A stretch of 64,000 nt of DNA. It comes from Betaproteobacteria bacterium SCN1 (GTDB lineage Bacteria; Pseudomonadota; Gammaproteobacteria; Burkholderiales; Thiobacillaceae). The notes beneath the pieces are model-generated. The model was not told the origin of the DNA, made no database searches, and saw only the letters and a list, made by a program, of their open reading frames with translations. Every line of letters starts with the position of its first letter. The stretch's first letter is position 1. Location of the stretch: positions 62,001 through 126,000 of the forward strand of contig WBSF01000007.1 in assembly GCA_008923315.1 (NCBI GenBank), in the 5' to 3' direction. Below are positions 38,373-48,363 of this stretch, in pieces. The translations under genes and the position numbers were made by a program.

Positions 38373-40190
38373 TCAGGTACGCGCGAAATCGGCATACATC
38401 GCCTCGACCGCAGCGCGGTAACGATCGAGGACCTGGTTGCGTTTGACCTTGAGCGTGGGCGTGAGCAGGCCATTGTCCACGGTCCAGGGCTTGAGTTCGG
38501 GATGCAGCCGGCGAATCTGCGCATAACCCGGGAAGTGCCGGAGATGGTCGGCCACGCGCCGGATCAGCGCCTTGACGACTTTGGGGTCGCTGAGCGCGGA
38601 CGGATGGGCGGGATCGACGTTGAGACTGGCCGCAAACGCCTGCCAGTGCTCCTCGTTCAGCACAGTGAGCGCGGCAAGATACGGCTTGCCTTCCCCGACG
38701 ACCATCACCTGCTCGAACAGCGGATCGAGCAGGATCGCCGACTCCATGTCCGACGGCGGCACTTTCTCGCCGTTGTTCAGCACGATGATGTCCTTGATGC
38801 GACCGACGATCGCGTAATGCCCGCGTGCATCGACGCTGCACTTGTCTCCGGTGTGCAGCCAGCCGTCGGCGTCGATCATCGCGTGCGTGGCCGCCTCGTT
38901 CTTCCAGTAGCCGCGCATGACGCAGCGGCTGCGGGTGAGCAGTTCGTCGTTATCGCCGATCTTCACTTCGATGCCCGGCAGCGGCTGCCCGATGCTCGAC
39001 GGCACGTTGGAATCCGGACGGTTCACGCAAACGACCGGGCTGGTTTCGGTCAGGCCGTAACCCTGAATGATGGTCACGCCGAGCCCGATGAACACGCGCG
39101 CGATCTCGGGCGACAGCGCCGCACCGCCGGAGATCGCGAATTTCAACCGGCCGCCGAGTTTCTCGGAGACGTTGCGCGCGACCAGCCTGTGCAACAACGG
39201 CCAGGCGAGCAGCGCCGGATGCCAGCCGGCAACGCCCTGCCCGCGTTCGAAACGCCGCCAGCCCGTCCTGACCGCGGCATCGAACAGCCTGCGCGCAAGT
39301 GCGCCTTTCTTTTCCAGGCCATCCTGGATGCGGCCGTACACCCGTTCGTAGATGCGCGGCACCGAGATCAGCACGGTCGGCCGTATGGTCTGCAGATCCT
39401 GCGCCAACTGCGCGATCGAGCGCGCATAGGCGACTTCGGCGCCGAGCAGGACGGGCAGGTAGTAACCGCCGGTACGTTCGAGCGTATGCGACAGCGGCAG
39501 AAAGGAGAGAAAGATTTCGTTCGCCCCGAATGCCGCGCACTGTGCGGCATAGTAGGCATTCCACAGCATGTTGCCGTGGGTCAGCATCACGCCCTTGGGG
39601 CGCCCTGTCGTGCCGGAGGTATAGACCAGACTGGCCAGCAGATCGGCGGTCAGATGGCGCTCGGGCACGGCCACCCCCTCGCCCTGCGCAAGCCAGTCCG
39701 CGGCCAGGACAAAACGCGGATTCCAGTCGGTCAGGCCGTTTTCCGGCGCGGTCAGGCTGACGATACGCTGCAGCTGGTGCGCGCTGCCCGCGATCTCGGC
39801 CAGCTTCCTGTGCTGGAACCTGCCCTCGACCAGCAGCAGTTTGGCGTCGGCATGGTCGAGGATGTAGGCGGCGTTGTCCGGACGGTCGTCGAGGTAGAGC
39901 GGGACCGTCACCAGCCCCAGCGACAGCGCGGCCTGGTCGAAGATCACCCATTCCACGCAGTTCTTCAGCATCACCGCGACCCGGTCGCCGGGCACGAGCC
40001 CTTCCCTGACCAGCGCGCGCTGCCAGCGCTCGACCTCGGCCGCCACCTGCGCCCAGGTATGGCTCGTCCAGGCTGTGCGGACTTCGTCGAACTGCCGGTA
40101 GGCCACAGCATCCGGAGACGCCCCGACGCGCGCACGGAACAATCCGCACAAGGTTTTCAGCGCATCGGGATGAAAAGCGTCAGCCGTCAT
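38373..40190 (-). CDS. Long-chain acyl-CoA synthetase (AMP-dependent ligase)
   Basis: The 605-residue protein activates fatty acids with ATP and CoA. It has the AMP-binding motif YTSGTTGRPKGVMLTHGN, GYGLTETSPVV, and the A8-like motif GHYAIVGRIKDIIVLNNGEK containing the catalytic lysine region. An ATG at 40190 was preferred to an upstream one at 40205. It lies just upstream of the fadL homologue. No fatty-acid oxidation genes are nearby. Confidence 0.93.
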   Translation of the reverse strand: MTADAFHPDALKTLCGLFRARVGASPDAVAYRQFDEVRTAWTSHTWAQVAAEVERWQRALVREGLVPGDRVAVMLKNCVEWVIFDQAALSLGLVTVPLYLDDRPDNAAYILDHADAKLLLVEGRFQHRKLAEIAGSAHQLQRIVSLTAPENGLTDWNPRFVLAADWLAQGEGVAVPERHLTADLLASLVYTSGTTGRPKGVMLTHGNMLWNAYYAAQCAAFGANEIFLSFLPLSHTLERTGGYYLPVLLGAEVAYARSIAQLAQDLQTIRPTVLISVPRIYERVYGRIQDGLEKKGALARRLFDAAVRTGWRRFERGQGVAGWHPALLAWPLLHRLVARNVSEKLGGRLKFAISGGAALSPEIARVFIGLGVTIIQGYGLTETSPVVCVNRPDSNVPSSIGQPLPGIEVKIGDNDELLTRSRCVMRGYWKNEAATHAMIDADGWLHTGDKCSVDARGHYAIVGRIKDIIVLNNGEKVPPSDMESAILLDPLFEQVMVVGEGKPYLAALTVLNEEHWQAFAASLNVDPAHPSALSDPKVVKALIRRVADHLRHFPGYAQIRRLHPELKPWTVDNGLLTPTLKVKRNQVLDRYRAAVEAMYADFART

Positions 40191-40248
40191 GTATCTGCTT
40201 GGCAAACCTGAGGAAACGCCGCATTGATAACCGCAAAGCGCACGGGGG

Positions 40249-41496
40249 TCAAGCCGTCTTCCGGGTCAGTGCGGCGGCGAAGAAACCGTCGGTGGCGTGA
40301 GCGGCCGGCGACAGTTTGAGGTAGTCGCCCATATCGAGCGGAATCCGGTGCTGCGCCAGAATCGCACCGGCGGGCGACAGCTCGAAACCGCCCTCGGCCA
40401 GCAGGCTCTCGACGATCGCTTCGTTTTCCTCGGCCAGAATGCTGCAGGTCGCGTAGACCAGACGCCCGCCGGGTTTCACCAGGCGCGCGGCCGCGCGCAG
40501 GATGCTCGCCTGCTGCCGGGTCAGCGCCTCGACGCTGGCCGGCGACTGGCGAAACTTGAGATCGGGGTTGCGCCGCAGCGTACCGAGCCCGGAACAGGGC
40601 GCATCGACCAGCACGCGGTCGAGTTTGCCCGCCAGCCGCTTCACCCGCACGTCGTTTTCGGAGGCGATCCGCTGCGGCATCACGTTCGACAGGCCGGAAC
40701 GTGCCAGCCGCGGTTTCAGATTCGCCAGCCGCTTCTCGGCGACGTCGAAAGCGTACAGGCGGCCGGTCGAGGCCATCGCCGCGCCGAGCGCGAGGGTCTT
40801 GCCACCCGCACCGGCACAGAAATCCCCCACCATCTCGCCACGTCGCGCACCGACCAGCAACGCCAGCACCTGGCTGCCCTCGTCCTGAACTTCCAGACTG
40901 CCATCGAGAAAAAGCGGATGCCGGTTGATGGCGGGGTGCTCCTGAAGCCGCACGCCCCAAGGCGAATACGGCGTCGCTTCGGCCGTCAACCCGTCCGCCC
41001 GCAACCGGGCGAGTGCCGCATCGCGATCCATCTTCATGGCATTCACCCGCAGATCGAGCGGCGCAGGCTGCTGAAGCGCCCGTCCGAGCGCGAGAACCTC
41101 CGCCCCGGACTGGCTCGTGCGCAACCGGTCCACGACCCAGTCCGGCAATTCCGCCGCTACGGGCAGGGGCAGATTCCGTGTATCCGCATCGCGAATATGC
41201 GCAATCAGTTCGGGCTTGACGAACTTGCCGAGCACTGCGCCGCTCACGCCGCGCAGCTTGAGCAGCCAGGCGACGATCAGCACGCGCGGTTCGACCGACG
41301 GCGTGACCCGGCACAGATAGCGATAGCGGCGCAGCACCCCGAACACTGCCTCGGCGACGAACGCGCGGTCGCGTGCGCCCAGCGCACGGTTCTCTCGGAA
41401 AAAAGCCGACAGCACGGCATCCGCCGGGCGCTTGAACTCGAGCGTCAGATCGAGTGCGCGGACGGCCAGTTGCAGCAGGGGCGCGGACAGTTCCAT
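40249..41496 (-). CDS. rsmB: RsmB-type 16S rRNA (cytosine-C5) methyltransferase
   Basis: The 415-residue protein has an N-terminal NusB-like RNA-binding domain (about 1-130) and a SAM-dependent Rossmann domain with GDFCAGAGGKTLAL, the m5C catalytic motif DAPCSGLGTLRRNPD and the second cysteine motif YATCSILAEENE. Both cysteines of the mechanism are present. GGAGG precedes the ATG at 41496. An unusual 13-codon ORF (MSDIQIRAQALPF) just upstream might be a leader peptide or chance. Confidence 0.9.
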   Translation of the reverse strand: MELSAPLLQLAVRALDLTLEFKRPADAVLSAFFRENRALGARDRAFVAEAVFGVLRRYRYLCRVTPSVEPRVLIVAWLLKLRGVSGAVLGKFVKPELIAHIRDADTRNLPLPVAAELPDWVVDRLRTSQSGAEVLALGRALQQPAPLDLRVNAMKMDRDAALARLRADGLTAEATPYSPWGVRLQEHPAINRHPLFLDGSLEVQDEGSQVLALLVGARRGEMVGDFCAGAGGKTLALGAAMASTGRLYAFDVAEKRLANLKPRLARSGLSNVMPQRIASENDVRVKRLAGKLDRVLVDAPCSGLGTLRRNPDLKFRQSPASVEALTRQQASILRAAARLVKPGGRLVYATCSILAEENEAIVESLLAEGGFELSPAGAILAQHRIPLDMGDYLKLSPAAHATDGFFAAALTRKTA

Positions 41497-41582
41497 CGTG
41501 CGCCTCCAGTCAGAACGGCAGCGCCTGCGCGCGGATTTGAATATCGGACATGTAGGGCTTTCGGATCGGTCGGGCCGGCATT

Positions 41583-42638
41583 CTAGCCTGTACGCTTGTG
41601 CACCAGCCATTCACGCCAGATCGCGACCGAGACGGCGAGCAGGGCCGGCCCGAGAAAGAGTCCGATCAGTCCGAAGGCATTCAGGCCGCCCAGCACGCCA
41701 AGGAATACCAGAAGGAAAGGAATGCGCGTCGGCCCGCTGATGACGATCGGCCGGATCAGGTTGTCGACCCAGCTCACCACCAGCGCCCCCCACAGAAACA
41801 GTCCCAGCGCGGCCTGGGTCTCTCCGTGCGCCAACAGGTTGAGCGATAGGCCGATCCAGACCACCGGCCCGACGAAGGGGATCAGCGACACCAGCGCGGT
41901 GATCGTTCCCCACAGGGCCGGCGCCGAAATCCCCGCGACCCAGTAGCCGAGGCCGGCCAGCACGCCCTGGGCGACGGCCGTCAGCACGATGCCGAACACC
42001 ACGGCACGCACCGTGACGCCGACCGCCTGAATGTATCCGCGCGCCGACTCGCCCAGCCAGCGCGTCGCCACCCCCCCGAACTGCGAAAGCACTTCAGCAC
42101 CGTGGCGATAGACGAAGAACAGCGCAAACACGGCGATGCCGAACTTGGCTGCGTTGCGGCCCACTCCGCCCGCCACGGTCTTCACGGTCGAGGCATCGCT
42201 CAAGCCCAGCGCCATCAGCTGGGCGCGTACCCATTCGGGGTCGCCCTGAAAGCGCGCGTATTGCGCCGCCAGCCAGTCGCCCATCGGCCAGGCATGCACG
42301 CCGGCCGGCAACGGTGGCAGGCCTTCCGCCGCCAGGCGTTTCAGCACACCCGATGCCGTCGCCACATCTCCGGCAACGGTGAACATCACCCACAGAAGCG
42401 GCAGCAGCAAGGTGGCTGCGACAGCCAGCGTCATGAGCAACGCGACGATATTCTCGCGGCCCGGCAGGCGGCGCTGCAGCCGCTGATGCACCGGCCAGGT
42501 GGCGTAGGCCAGAATGCCGGCCCAGGCTAGCGCGGCAAAAAACGGCGACAGCACCAGGATGGTCGCGCCGAAAATGAAAACCAGGAAAGCGAAGGCGGCG
42601 GTGCGGCGCGCCAGCGGCGAATCGATATCGATCGGCAT
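41583..42638 (-). CDS. AI-2E/PerM-family membrane transporter
   Basis: This 351-residue integral membrane protein has about eight hydrophobic segments and the family's C-terminal signature region around GTITALVSLIPFVGPVVWIG, with DNLIRPIVISG. The family includes TqsA (autoinducer-2 export) and Na+/H+-antiport-like members; substrate cannot be assigned. It sits 38 bp from the TerC gene on the same strand. Confidence 0.88.
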   Translation of the reverse strand: MPIDIDSPLARRTAAFAFLVFIFGATILVLSPFFAALAWAGILAYATWPVHQRLQRRLPGRENIVALLMTLAVAATLLLPLLWVMFTVAGDVATASGVLKRLAAEGLPPLPAGVHAWPMGDWLAAQYARFQGDPEWVRAQLMALGLSDASTVKTVAGGVGRNAAKFGIAVFALFFVYRHGAEVLSQFGGVATRWLGESARGYIQAVGVTVRAVVFGIVLTAVAQGVLAGLGYWVAGISAPALWGTITALVSLIPFVGPVVWIGLSLNLLAHGETQAALGLFLWGALVVSWVDNLIRPIVISGPTRIPFLLVFLGVLGGLNAFGLIGLFLGPALLAVSVAIWREWLVHKRTG

Positions 42639-42676
42639 GAGATGGCCTCGTCAGACCGGCCGCCGGATGCGCGCCG

Positions 42677-43636
42677 TCAGGACGGCTTGCGCGTCACCCA
42701 CAGGCTGGCGAACATGAATGTCGCGATGATGAGGCCTACGATACCGAGCGACAAGCCTACGGGAATCTTGTAGAAGTCGACTGCCAGCATTTTCGCGCCG
42801 ACGAACACCAGCACCATCGCCAGGCCGTATTTCAGCAGATGGAAACGGTCGGCCAGGCCGGCGAGCATGAAATACATTGCGCGCAGGCCCAGGATGGCAA
42901 AGATATTCGACGTGAAGACGATGAACGGATCGGTGGTGATGGCGAAGATGGCCGGAATCGAATCGACCGCGAAAATCAGGTCTGACGCCTCGATCATGAT
43001 CAGCACCAGAAACAGCGGCGTAAAAATCCGGACGCCGTTTTCCACCACCCAGAACTTCTCGCCACGGTAATCCGGCGTCATCCGCAAATGGCCCTTGACC
43101 CATTTGATGAGCCGGTTGTCGTTGAGATCGGGCTCGACTTCGGCCGCCATCAGCATCTTCACGCCGGTGAATACGAGGAAGGCGCCAAACAGATAGAGAA
43201 TCCAGTGGAACTCTTTCACCAGCCAGGCGCCTGCCAGGATCATGATCGCGCGCATGACGATGGCGCCCACCACACCGTAGATCAGCACGCGGCGCTGGTA
43301 CTCCGCCGGCACGGCGAAGTAGCTGAAGATCATCAGGAAAACGAAGATATTGTCGACCGCCAGCGCCTTCTCGATGAGATAGCCGGTCAGGAATTCCAGC
43401 GATTTGGCCTCGGCGACGACGGCGCCGTATTCGCCCCTGAGATGCCACCACAGCCCCAGGTTGAACAGCATCGCGAGGGAAAACCAGACGAAGGACCATG
43501 CCGCCGCCTCGCGAAAACTGACTTTGTGCGCCTTGTTGCCGCCGACCAGGAACAGGTCGACGGCCAGCATGACCAGGACAAAGGCGATGAAGGCCGCCCA
43601 CATCCAGGGTTCGCCGATATGCAAGGCTGTTTCCAT
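42677..43636 (-). CDS. TerC-family membrane protein
   Basis: The 319-residue protein has about nine membrane helices. The TerC/Alx signatures are AVDNIFVFLMIFSYF and FAVDSIPAIFAITTDPFIVF, with acidic residues inside helices suited to divalent metal transport. The family includes Alx (manganese export) and TerC (tellurite resistance). No other tellurite genes are nearby, so manganese homeostasis is more likely. Confidence 0.93.
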   Translation of the reverse strand: METALHIGEPWMWAAFIAFVLVMLAVDLFLVGGNKAHKVSFREAAAWSFVWFSLAMLFNLGLWWHLRGEYGAVVAEAKSLEFLTGYLIEKALAVDNIFVFLMIFSYFAVPAEYQRRVLIYGVVGAIVMRAIMILAGAWLVKEFHWILYLFGAFLVFTGVKMLMAAEVEPDLNDNRLIKWVKGHLRMTPDYRGEKFWVVENGVRIFTPLFLVLIMIEASDLIFAVDSIPAIFAITTDPFIVFTSNIFAILGLRAMYFMLAGLADRFHLLKYGLAMVLVFVGAKMLAVDFYKIPVGLSLGIVGLIIATFMFASLWVTRKPS

Positions 43637-43652
43637 GCGGCGGGTTTCCGGT

Positions 43653-44531
43653 TCAGCCGTTGATTGCGCGCAGGGCGGCGATGCGTTCTTCCAGCGGCGG
43701 ATGCGTCATGAACAGGCGCTTCCAGCCCTGCGGGCTGCCGCCGGCGATGCCGAAGGCCGCCATTTTCTCGGGTAGCGGGCCGCTGTGCGCCATCTGCAGG
43801 CGCTGCAGCGCGGCGATCATTGCCCCCTTGCCGGCGAGCGAAGCACCGCCCCGGTCGGCACGGAATTCGCGCTGGCGCGAGAACCACATCACGATGATCG
43901 ACGCGAGCACGCCGAGGATCAGTTCGGCGACGATCATGGTGACAAAAAATGCCGGACCGTGGCCGTTCTCGTTCTTGAATACCACGCGGTCGACGGTGTG
44001 CCCGATCACGCGCGACAGGAACATGACGAAGGTGTTGACCACGCCCTGGATCAGCGCCAGCGTCACCATGTCGCCATTGGCGACGTGGGCGATCTCATGG
44101 CCGATGACCGCTTCCGCCTCTTCACGCGTCATCGCCTGCAAAAGGCCGGACGACACGGCAACCAGCGCATTGTTCTTGTTCGCGCCGGTAGCAAAGGCAT
44201 TCACCTCGGGCGAATCGAAGATGCCGACCTCGGGCATGCCGATGCCGGCGTCGGCCGCGTATTTCTTCACCGTATCGACCAGCCACAGCTCGGTCGACGA
44301 AGACGGCGTTTCGATCACCCGCACGCCCATGGATTTCTTGGCCATCCATTTCGAGATCGCCAGTGAAATGAGCGAGCCGCCGAAGCCCATGACTGCGGCA
44401 AAAATCAGCAGCGACGTCAGGTTGAGCCCGTTGGCGGTGAGATAGGGTTCCACGCCCAGAACGCGCATGGTGATCGAGAGCACCATCACGATGGCCAGGT
44501 TGGTGGCCAGGAACAGAACGATGCGTTTCAT
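43653..44531 (-). CDS. htpX: Membrane zinc metalloprotease HtpX
   Basis: HtpX degrades misfolded membrane proteins. The 292-residue protein has two N-terminal helices, the zinc motif [12 protein letters not shown] (HExxH) and the downstream glutamate in [10 protein letters not shown], and two further helices between them. AGGAGA precedes the ATG at 44531. A NhaR-like regulator is divergently encoded 122 bp away; the spacer is strikingly AT-rich and could be the promoter region of both. Confidence 0.96.
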   Translation of the reverse strand: MKRIVLFLATNLAIVMVLSITMRVLGVEPYLTANGLNLTSLLIFAAVMGFGGSLISLAISKWMAKKSMGVRVIETPSSSTELWLVDTVKKYAADAGIGMPEVGIFDSPEVNAFATGANKNNALVAVSSGLLQAMTREEAEAVIGHEIAHVANGDMVTLALIQGVVNTFVMFLSRVIGHTVDRVVFKNENGHGPAFFVTMIVAELILGVLASIIVMWFSRQREFRADRGGASLAGKGAMIAALQRLQMAHSGPLPEKMAAFGIAGGSPQGWKRLFMTHPPLEERIAALRAING

Positions 44532-44653
44532 ATGGATCTCCTTGAATGAAGGAAAAAGTCCCTTACGGAAAACGGACACAGCATACAGACCGGACTTGAA
44601 CAATAAAATTCGATTTTTATACTTAATTCATTCGTTTTTATCGAACATAGGCC

Positions 44654-45556
44654 ATGTTGAACTACAAACATCTGCATTACTTTCAAACCGTCGCCAAGAC
44701 CGGGGCGATCAACCGTGCGGCCGAAAAGCTCCATCTCACGCCGCAGACCCTGTCGGGACAGATCGGCGCTTTCGAGACCCGCCTGGGCGTCGCGTTGTTC
44801 CGCCGCAGCGGCCGCCGTCTGGAGCTGACCGATGCCGGCCGTACCGCGCTGGCCTACGCCGACGAGATTTTTCATGTGGGTGCCGAGCTGGAGGAGGCGC
44901 TGAGCAACCGCATGGCCACTCCGGTCCACCCCTTTCGCGTCGGTATCGCCGACGCGGTGCCCAAGGCGATCGCCTGGCAGCTACTCGCCCCCGCGCTCGC
45001 CCTGCCCGAACCGGTCAAACTCGTATGCCGGGAAGACCGGCTGGAGACGCTGGCTGCCGAGCTGTCGATCCACCGGCTCGACATCGTGCTCGCCGACCGG
45101 CCGCTGCCCTCCAACATGGACATTCGCGGCTACAGCCACCCTCTGGGCGAATGCGGCATCGCCTTTCTTGCCGCAAAGCCGCTGGCGCAGACACTCCCGA
45201 GCGAATTCCCCGCCTGCCTGGACGGCACCCCTCTGCTGATTCCGGGCGAGGAGAATGCGCTGCGCGCACCGCTGCTGCGCTGGCTGGAAAAGAAAAGCCT
45301 GACGCCGACGATCGTCGGCGAATTCGACGACAGCGCGCTGATGAGCGCATTCGGCCAGGCCGGTGTGGGGGTTTTCCCCGCACCGCTCACAGTGGCCCCC
45401 ATGGTCATGCGGCAATACGACGTGGTCGAGCTGGGGCGCACGAGCGACATTCGCGAACGCTATTTTGCGATCTCGGTGGAACGCCGGCTGTCGCATCCGG
45501 CAGTGGTCGCGGTGAGCGAGGCCGCACGCAGGAATCTGGCCGAAACCCCGGTCTGA
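44654..45556 (+). CDS. LysR-family regulator, NhaR-like
   Basis: The 300-residue protein begins with a winged helix-turn-helix, YKHLHYFQTVAKTGAINRAA...LHLTPQTLSGQIGAFE, the NhaR-type signature, followed by the LysR effector domain. NhaR activates nhaA in response to sodium, but no antiporter is in the window. It may regulate htpX, which is divergent. Its stop abuts the stop of the convergent PIN-domain gene (45556/45557). Confidence 0.93.
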   Translation: MLNYKHLHYFQTVAKTGAINRAAEKLHLTPQTLSGQIGAFETRLGVALFRRSGRRLELTDAGRTALAYADEIFHVGAELEEALSNRMATPVHPFRVGIADAVPKAIAWQLLAPALALPEPVKLVCREDRLETLAAELSIHRLDIVLADRPLPSNMDIRGYSHPLGECGIAFLAAKPLAQTLPSEFPACLDGTPLLIPGEENALRAPLLRWLEKKSLTPTIVGEFDDSALMSAFGQAGVGVFPAPLTVAPMVMRQYDVVELGRTSDIRERYFAISVERRLSHPAVVAVSEAARRNLAETPV

Positions 45557-45979
45557 TCAGGCGGCAAGCCAGCCGGCCGCGGCCTGCGGGGTCAGGATCG
45601 GAAATCGCGTGGCACAGCGCCGCCGCAGTTTCAGCACCGCACGGTCGCGGCTGACGAGCGGCACACGCAACATGGCGGCCAGATCGAGAAATTTCTGGTC
45701 GTCGGCATCCGCGCAGCGCGGCAGATCCGTCACCGCCTGCTCCGGAAAGAAATCGCACACTGCGCGGTAGGCAGCGATCAGGTCCGCCTGTCGCGCTGCA
45801 TCGATCGCCAGGTCCGGGTAGGCAAGTACCCGTTCCCATTCTCCGAAGATCGGGCCGGTCGCACCGCAGCGCAGACGCCCGGCCCGTATTGCTTCAGCCA
45901 GTGCGCAGGCGGACGAATCGGAAAAATGCAGAACATCGAGCACCACGTTGGTGTCGAGGACGAGCCTGCGCTCAATCAA
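45557..45979 (-). CDS. PIN-domain ribonuclease (putative toxin, COG1569-like)
   Basis: The 140-residue protein has PIN-fold acidic residues: Asp in LVLDTNVVLDV, Glu in FGEWERVLAYP, and the Asp pair in CADADDQKFLDLA. PIN proteins of this kind cleave RNA and are often toxins, but no antitoxin gene is adjacent. The TTG start lies inside the 3' end of the thioredoxin gene (8 bp overlap), so it may simply be a chromosomal PIN protein co-expressed with it. Confidence 0.85.
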   Translation of the reverse strand: MIERRLVLDTNVVLDVLHFSDSSACALAEAIRAGRLRCGATGPIFGEWERVLAYPDLAIDAARQADLIAAYRAVCDFFPEQAVTDLPRCADADDQKFLDLAAMLRVPLVSRDRAVLKLRRRCATRFPILTPQAAAGWLAA

Positions 45980-46340
45980 GGCCGGCGTGCGTATCGATGA
46001 AATCGCGCACCCACTGATCGGGGTGGGCGCTGACGAAGCGGCCCGCGATCTCGCCTTTGACGAAAAGCAGGACAGTCGGAAAACCGCGCAGGCCGTAGCG
46101 ACCGGCCAGCTTCATGTTGTCGTCGGCATCGACCTCGACCTTGGCCAGCCGGATGCGGCCGCCGTACTGCGCGACGACGCGCTCGAGCACAGGCGTCAGC
46201 GCGCGACAGGGCGGGCACCAGTCGGCCCAGAAATCGACCACGACGGGATGCGCATGCGAGTTCTCGATCACTTCGCGGTCGAACTGCCCGAGGCCGGTAT
46301 CGAAAATGAGGCCGCTCTCGGTGGCGGATGAAGCAGTCAT
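45972..46340 (-). CDS. Thioredoxin-family protein
   Basis: The 122-residue protein has the active site WADWCPPC (CPPC in place of the classical CGPC) and the cis-proline motif RGFPTVLLFV. It lacks a signal peptide and acts in the cytoplasm. It precedes the PIN gene. A SulP transporter whose C-terminus carries three cysteines in a CxxC-type pattern ends about 130 bp away, a possible but unproven redox target. Confidence 0.93.
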   Translation of the reverse strand: MTASSATESGLIFDTGLGQFDREVIENSHAHPVVVDFWADWCPPCRALTPVLERVVAQYGGRIRLAKVEVDADDNMKLAGRYGLRGFPTVLLFVKGEIAGRFVSAHPDQWVRDFIDTHAGLD

Positions 46341-46470
46341 GGCGGCTTGAATGGGTTGTGTCGGCCGCTATTGTGCCTCAAGCGCCCCAACAGGGCCGCC
46401 CCGCCGGGCAGCGGTCATCCATACGCTCGCGTCGCCACGCAACCCGACGCGCGGCGCGACCGGCACCGGC

Positions 46471-48285
46471 TCAGGCGTGCGCCACGTGCATGCCGCCCTG
46501 CGGCGCAGGCGCCTGTGCCGGATCGCTGCGCCGGCATTCGCGGAATATCCGCGCACGGCAGGTCTTGCAGACCTCGGGGTCAAGTCGGCTGTAGATGGTC
46601 TCGATCGCCTCGGTCTTGGTATCGAACAGATTGATTCCGCCTATCGTCTTCAATGCGCCGCTTTCCGCGAGCTGTTCCTGCACCGTATCCTTGACCCGGA
46701 TGAAGTACAGGCCGCCGCCCAGCGCGCGCCGCCGCTGGGCTTCCTCGGCAAGGTAGTGCGCCCCCGCCAGATCGATGAAATTGATCCCGTGCGCCACGAC
46801 CGCGACATGCTTCTGTCCGGGTGCGGCCACGTCCTGGGCGGCGAGATTCTCGCGGATGTGAGAGGTAGCGCCGAAAAACAGTGACCCGTCGATCCGGACG
46901 AAACGCAACTGCGGGCATTGCACGGCATTGTCCGCATCCATGAAACGGCGCTTCTTGTTGTGCGGATCGGGCACCCGTACCCGCACCTGAGGCTTGGACG
47001 TGCGCGCGAGATAGATCGCGAGCGACATCAGCACGCCGACGATGATCGCCTCTTCCAGCGTGAGGAACAGCGTGCACGCGAACGTGGTGAGCAGGATCGC
47101 CGACTCCTGCCGGCTCGATTTCAGCGTATGGAAGATTTCGTCGAAATCGATCAACCCCCAGGCCACCATGAAAAGAATGCCCGCCATCGCGGCGTTCGGC
47201 AGATACTGCGCCCAGGGCGCGACCAGCAGTACGAGCAGGATCAGGAATGCGCCGGCCAGGATCGCCGCCATCGGCGTCTTGGCGCCTGCCGCGAAGTTCA
47301 CGCCACTGCGGTTGAACGAGCCGGTGGCGACGTAGCCCGAGAAAAATGCGCCTGCGATGTTGGACAGCCCCTGCCCCACGAATTCCTGGTTGCCATCCAC
47401 GTGCTGTCCGGAACGCGCGGCAAGCGCACGGGCGATGGAGACAGCCTCGGTCAAGGCCAGCAGCGTGACCGCGATGACGCCCGACGCCACCGTTCTCACG
47501 TCCTCGATAGCGAAGCTGGGCATGGACAGGGGCGGCAGGGTGGCCGGCAGCGCTCCCACCGCAGGCAGTACCGCACCGCTTGCGCGGGCAACAAAATAGC
47601 CGAAGAGCGAGCCCCCCAGCATGGCGACGATCATGTAGGGCAACCGGGGCATCCAGCGCTTGACGGCCACCCCCAGCAGAAGCGTGACGAGCCCGGTCAG
47701 CGCGATGTCGGTATGGATGTCGGAGAGATGCGTGAAGGCGTGCCCCCACACGGTGGCGAAATCGGAGCCCCGCGGGATATCGAGCCCGGTGAAATGCTTG
47801 ACCTGATTGGTCGCGATCAGAATGGCCGCACCGGCGGTGAATCCGGTCACGACCGAATGCGAAATGAAATTGACCAGCGTGCCCAGCTTGGCCAGCCCCA
47901 TCACCACCTGAACGATGCCCACCATGAAAGTGAGCGTCAGCGCGAGCTTCACGTACTCGGCGCTGCCCGGCTCGGCGTGCGGCGCCAGCACCGAAAACAG
48001 CACGATGGATGCCGCGGTCGTCGGCCCCGACACCAGATGCCAGCTCGAACCGAACAATGCGGCGACGATGGCGGGAATCATGCCGGCGTAGAGCCCGTAT
48101 TCGGGCGGCATGCCGGCAATGGTGGCGAAAGCCACGCATTGCGGCAGCGCCACGAGCGCACCGGTCAGCCCGGCCATAGTGTCGATACGCGTGGAATTGC
48201 GATTGACGAGCGGCCACCACTGCAAAAAGGCGGTGAAGGGTTTGAGCCAGGTCGGCAGGGTATGCGTAGAGAAGGGGGTGGACAT
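46471..48285 (-). CDS. SulP-family anion transporter with STAS domain and Cys-rich tail
   Basis: The 604-residue protein has 10-14 membrane segments in the SulP pattern (MAGLTGALVALPQCVAFATI, AGMPPEYGLYAGMIPAIVAA, GNQEFVGQGLSNIAGAFFSG) and a C-terminal STAS domain (about 455-570, containing VAVVAHGINFIDLAGA). A tail of about 35 residues holds CKTCRARIFREC, unusual for the family. SulP proteins carry sulfate, bicarbonate or other anions; which one cannot be read from sequence. It is one of four SulP genes in 46471-62650. ATG at 48285 preferred; a GTG sits 3 bp upstream. Confidence 0.92.
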   Translation of the reverse strand: MSTPFSTHTLPTWLKPFTAFLQWWPLVNRNSTRIDTMAGLTGALVALPQCVAFATIAGMPPEYGLYAGMIPAIVAALFGSSWHLVSGPTTAASIVLFSVLAPHAEPGSAEYVKLALTLTFMVGIVQVVMGLAKLGTLVNFISHSVVTGFTAGAAILIATNQVKHFTGLDIPRGSDFATVWGHAFTHLSDIHTDIALTGLVTLLLGVAVKRWMPRLPYMIVAMLGGSLFGYFVARASGAVLPAVGALPATLPPLSMPSFAIEDVRTVASGVIAVTLLALTEAVSIARALAARSGQHVDGNQEFVGQGLSNIAGAFFSGYVATGSFNRSGVNFAAGAKTPMAAILAGAFLILLVLLVAPWAQYLPNAAMAGILFMVAWGLIDFDEIFHTLKSSRQESAILLTTFACTLFLTLEEAIIVGVLMSLAIYLARTSKPQVRVRVPDPHNKKRRFMDADNAVQCPQLRFVRIDGSLFFGATSHIRENLAAQDVAAPGQKHVAVVAHGINFIDLAGAHYLAEEAQRRRALGGGLYFIRVKDTVQEQLAESGALKTIGGINLFDTKTEAIETIYSRLDPEVCKTCRARIFRECRRSDPAQAPAPQGGMHVAHA

Positions 48286-48363
48286 CACGGGCCAGCATTC
48301 CGGTCGGAGCCCGAGAAACTACCCGCAACCGCGTCACCGGCAGGTCAAACCCGTGTCAACGGA

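Noticed and set aside
41510..41551. 13-codon ORF (MSDIQIRAQALPF) before rsmB as a leader peptide
   Set aside because: Too short to tell from chance, with no attenuator hairpin next to it.
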